Translations under genes and position numbers: made by a program
Source of the DNA: Bacteroidales bacterium
Lineage (GTDB): Bacteria; Bacteroidota; Bacteroidia; Bacteroidales; Muribaculaceae
Length of the DNA stretch: 16,930 nt
Assembly: GCA_004555955.1 (NCBI GenBank)
Contig: SFJG01000067.1
Span: forward strand, 1 to 16,930
Direction: 5' to 3'
Notes under the pieces: model-generated
The model's input: the letters and a program-made list of their open reading frames with translations, nothing else
Databases searched by the model: none
Told to the model about the DNA's origin: nothing
In this document: positions 14,827 through 16,930 of the stretch, piece after piece
Layout: every line of letters starts with the position of its first letter
Position numbering within the stretch: position 1 is the first letter of the stretch

Positions 14827-16371
14827 CTACTTCGGTTGCATGCTTATCAACGGTATGAGCATCTCTTCCATCGAAATGCCGCCGTGCTGAAATGTGCCCT
14901 TGTAGTACTGTACGTAATGGTTATAATTGTTGGGATAGGCAAAAAAGTCGTTGTTGGTGGCAAAAACATACTGCGTCGAAATGTTCGGCGATGGAAGTCC
15001 CAACCGCGCCGGCGTCTTCACCGCATATACTTGTTTCTCGTTGTAGGTGAGGTTCTTTCCGAGTTTGTAGCGCAAGTTGGTGTTGGTATTTTTGTCGCCG
15101 ACAACCTTTATCGGATTGTCGCTGCGTATCGTCCCGTGGTCGGTAGTCAGCACGACCCGATAGCCCGACTCCGCTATCCTGCGTAGCAACTCCGACGCCG
15201 ACGAGTGGCGAAACCACGACTCTGTCAACGACCGATAGGCTGCATCGGTCGACGCCAACTCGCGTATCATCTTCGACTCCGTGCGCGCGTGCGACAGCAT
15301 GTCGATGAAGTTAAACACGATGACGTTCAAATCATAGCGCTCGAAATTCCGGAAATTCTGCAAAAGTTTGTCGCCAAACTGACCTTCGTACACCTTGTTA
15401 TACGAGAACGTATACTTCTTGCGGAAGCGGTCGAGCTGCGTCTGTATCAGCGGCGACTCGTTGACGTTCTTCCCCTCCTCCGAGTCTTCGTCGACCCACA
15501 ACTCCGGAAACATTTTCTCGATTTGAACAGGCATCAATCCCGAAAAAATGGCGTTGCGTGCATACTGCGTCGCCGTCGGCAAGATGCTGCAATAGAGGTC
15601 TTCCTCGATGTTGTAGTATTCGGCAAGCAACGGCTTGATGATGCGCCATTGGTCGAGACGGAAATTGTCGATAAGCACGAAAAAGACCTTCTCGCCCGCG
15701 TCGAGCAGTGGAAAAACCTTGCGCTTAAACACGTCGTTCGACATCAGAGGTCGGCTCTCGGAGTCTATCCAACTCTCGTAGTTGCGCTTGATGTATTTAC
15801 AAAACTGAGCATTGGCGTCCGACTTCTGCGACAGCAACAATTCGTCCATATTCGTGTCGGTCTGCGCCAACTCCATCTCCCAAAACACTAACTTGCGATA
15901 GAGATTATACCAGTCGGTGATGTCGCTCGAATCGTTGATTTGCTCGGTGATGCGGCGAAACTCTTGCTGATAGTCGCTCGTTGCCTGCTGCGACACCAAC
16001 GTGCTCGAATGAAGATTCTTCTTCAACGACATCAAGATTTGATTCGGATTGACAGGCTTTATCAGATAGTCGGCAATCTTATTCCCAATTGCCTGATTCA
16101 TAATATTTTCTTCCTCGCTCTTGGTTATCATTATCACCGGAACGTCGGGACGCATCTGCTTGATTTGTGACAGCGTTTCCAACCCGCTCAAGCCGGGCAT
16201 ATTCTCGTCGAGTATCACCAAGTCGAAGTGGCTCTGCGACACGCTGTCGAGCGCATCAGCTCCGTTGTTGACTGTCGTCACATCGTAGCCTTTCGCCTTC
16301 AAAAACATTATGTGCGGTTTGAGCAAGTCGATTTCGTCGTCTGCCCACAATATTTTGCCGTTTCTTTCCAT
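14827..16371 (-). CDS. porX: PorX: response regulator with PglZ phosphodiesterase domain
   Basis: 514 residues. The N-terminal receiver domain (about 6-122) has the acid pair D11-D12, the phosphoacceptor D55 in LVILDENMPG, T/S and K switch residues (MITKS, YLIKPVNP). A helical linker (about 125-215) leads to a C-terminal alkaline-phosphatase-superfamily PglZ domain with VLIDNFRLDQW (D235), ILPTATQYARNAIFSG (nucleophile Thr near 266-268) and TTDHGTIR (D411-H412), the expected zinc ligands. In Porphyromonas and Flavobacterium PorX works with the sensor PorY and extracytoplasmic sigma factor SigP to control the type IX secretion system, and its PglZ domain is a nucleotide phosphodiesterase. Homologues occur in species without a full T9SS. 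It heads an operon with nnrDE and DUF4831. Confidence 0.92.
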   Translation of the reverse strand: MERNGKILWADDEIDLLKPHIMFLKAKGYDVTTVNNGADALDSVSQSHFDLVILDENMPGLSGLETLSQIKQMRPDVPVIMITKSEEENIMNQAIGNKIADYLIKPVNPNQILMSLKKNLHSSTLVSQQATSDYQQEFRRITEQINDSSDITDWYNLYRKLVFWEMELAQTDTNMDELLLSQKSDANAQFCKYIKRNYESWIDSESRPLMSNDVFKRKVFPLLDAGEKVFFVLIDNFRLDQWRIIKPLLAEYYNIEEDLYCSILPTATQYARNAIFSGLMPVQIEKMFPELWVDEDSEEGKNVNESPLIQTQLDRFRKKYTFSYNKVYEGQFGDKLLQNFRNFERYDLNVIVFNFIDMLSHARTESKMIRELASTDAAYRSLTESWFRHSSASELLRRIAESGYRVVLTTDHGTIRSDNPIKVVGDKNTNTNLRYKLGKNLTYNEKQVYAVKTPARLGLPSPNISTQYVFATNNDFFAYPNNYNHYVQYYKGTFQHGGISMEEMLIPLISMQPK

Positions 16372-16396
16372 ATTTGCCTTCTTCGCCTTTAAAAAG

Positions 16397-16427
16397 CAAA
16401 ATTAATCAAATCTCACTGCAAAAGCAA
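16397..16427 (-). promoter_or_regulatory. Promoter of the porX operon
   Basis: On the minus strand TTG (16427-16425) is followed by 20 bp and TAATTTTG (16404-16397), a perfect -7 box. Transcription would begin near 16391, about 20 nt before ATG 16371. AACTTTAAC (minus, 16447-16439) lies 11 bp upstream of the TTG, the same geometry as at nadK. Confidence 0.7.
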
Positions 16428-16438
16428 GTTATTCATCT

Positions 16439-16447
16439 GTTAAAGTT
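16439..16447 (-). promoter_or_regulatory. AACTTTAAC box upstream of porX promoter
   Basis: AACTTTAAC on the minus strand. The wider plus-strand sequence GTTAAAGTTTATTAG (16439-16453) differs by one base from GTTAAAGTTTGTTAG at 11225-11239 near nadK. Possible regulator site or upstream promoter element. Confidence 0.4.
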
Positions 16448-16471
16448 TATTAGTTGTGTTTATTAGTTGTG
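16446..16471. repeat. Perfect 13-bp tandem duplication
   Basis: TTTATTAGTTGTG occurs twice head to tail (16446-16458 and 16459-16471). It overlaps the GTTAAAG motif upstream of porX, so copy-number change here could alter regulation. Confidence 0.8.
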
Positions 16472-16509
16472 GTGTTTGTTGAGTGATGAGTAAAGGATTA
16501 AGAAGTGCC

Positions 16510-16743
16510 GGACCTTCCGCGGTAGGGTCGCGCCTCGGTGCGACCGGGTAGGCGTGCGGAGTGACTATACTACCTCTGCCGTGTCGAAGATACGGCAGAG
16601 GTGGCTGTGCCGGAGGTACAGCAGTCATGGGTAACACCAGGCTCAACCTCGGAGAGGTTTAGCCTGGTGAAAATCAACATATTAGAAGCGAGCTTCGGAG
16701 ATGCTCGGTGGTGATAGTAGATGTCTATGGCGTGGTCATAGAC
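16510..16743. repeat. Hairpin-rich element or structured RNA, no credible gene
   Basis: GC-rich block in AT-rich flanks with consecutive strong hairpins. They are 16526-16545 (GGTCGC/GCGACC); 16572-16602 (ACCTCTGCCGT/ACGGCAGAGGT, 11 bp, extendable to 14 with one wobble and a GAA loop); and 16605-16621 (7 bp, loop GGA). Further on, 16635-16669 has 9 bp plus 6 bp split by one mismatch, and 16723-16743 pairs GTCTATG with CATAGAC. Stem integrity through most of the block is unlike coding sequence. A 68-codon minus-strand frame crossing it is proline/arginine-rich and is not believed. It resembles dispersed intergenic elements I recall from Bacteroidales genomes, but I cannot confirm the family. 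Confidence 0.55.
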
Positions 16744-16831
16744 CGATTTCAGGTTTCTAATTCCTGATTCCTTTTTATGCTACCACGACCGACCCTCTCC
16801 CGAGGCTCGAGGTGTTGGGGGTGGCTTCGTT

Positions 16832-16866
16832 GAGACTGTCTAACAAGTTTTGGGCAGTCTCTTTTT
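16832..16866 (+). terminator. Intrinsic terminator-like hairpin with T5 tract
   Basis: GAGACTG (16832-16838) pairs with CAGTCTC (16855-16861), extendable inward by three pairs including two wobbles, and is followed by TTTTT. It points rightward, so it would end a + strand transcript crossing the hairpin block; no + gene lies upstream in the window after nadK. The GAGACTGTCTAAC start also resembles Bacteroidetes insertion-sequence ends, an alternative reading. Confidence 0.5.
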
Positions 16867-16930
16867 ATAGTTTTAACAGGCTAAAAAATAAGCTAAAAAA
16901 ATAAGGCTTTCATGCTGAAATTCAGCGTAA
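16867..16930. other. AT-rich right edge with short repeats
   Basis: GCTAAAAAATAA (16880-16891) is repeated with one extra A (16892-16904), and GCTGAAATTCAGC (16914-16926) is a perfect palindrome. No coding frame is supported. Confidence 0.4.

Noticed and set aside
15205..15891. 228-codon + strand frame within porX
   Set aside because: Antisense to the PglZ domain region; composition typical of a shadow frame.
16440..16646. 68-codon minus-strand frame in the hairpin block
   Set aside because: The sequence is dominated by base-paired stems and gives a Pro/Arg-rich peptide. Similar peptides in databases, as I recall, are mis-annotations of the same element.
16689..16707. CGAGC/GCTCG hairpin in the right-end block
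   Set aside because: Only 5 bp with a 9-nt loop; not counted among the strong stems.

Overview
The window looks like a chromosomal segment of a Bacteroidales bacterium, plausibly a gut-type lineage such as Muribaculaceae, though the family cannot be fixed from sequence alone. Three things support this. Several promoters match the Bacteroidetes primary sigma consensus (-33 TTTG or TTG, about 20 bp, -7 TAnnTTTG). Some gene families are Bacteroidota-restricted or typical of them: PorX-type response regulator with PglZ domain, DUF4831, lipoprotein LptC, GldE-like CNNM protein. One secreted protein ends in a type IX-like sorting domain. I see no rRNA, tRNA or CRISPR.

Left half, 1-9649, + strand: a compact housekeeping and envelope block. 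trmD (tRNA m1G37 methyltransferase) has its own consensus promoter and is followed by a short FtsB/DivIC-like division protein and a small four-helix membrane protein. coaX (type III pantothenate kinase) then starts just after a -7 box and overlaps an outer-membrane barrel gene. Next come lptC (LPS export lipoprotein) and a CNNM/CorC-type membrane protein, packed 2-3 bp apart. After them lies a 1345-residue secreted protein with five tandem sandwich-like repeats, a GH71/GH99-like catalytic region, a CBM9-like domain and a likely T9SS C-terminal signal.

Middle, 9650-11308: an accessory insert. It carries a strong hairpin without a T-tract, a 13-nt palindrome, and three copies of a 14-nt motif at an exact 33-bp period. 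An AAA ATPase/DUF4143 gene, visibly more AT-rich than its neighbours, follows. Next are a promoter with an inverted repeat and nadK.

Right half, 11309-16930: nadK (+) converges on a minus-strand operon of porX, bifunctional nnrDE and a DUF4831 gene. The porX and nadK promoters share one geometry: an AACTTTAAC box, 11 bp, TTG, 20 bp, and a TAnnTTTG box. The last 490 bases hold no credible gene. They contain a 13-bp tandem duplication, at least five stable hairpins and a terminator-like hairpin, and look like a dispersed structured element or a non-coding RNA.

Functionally the window couples translation fidelity (trmD), division, cofactor metabolism (coaX, nadK, nnrDE), LPS export (lptC) and secretion control (porX). 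The large glycan-active protein is a plausible type IX cargo. The most interesting signals are the shared nadK/porX promoter architecture, the 33-bp repeats before the ATPase, the multi-domain glycan protein and the hairpin-rich right end.
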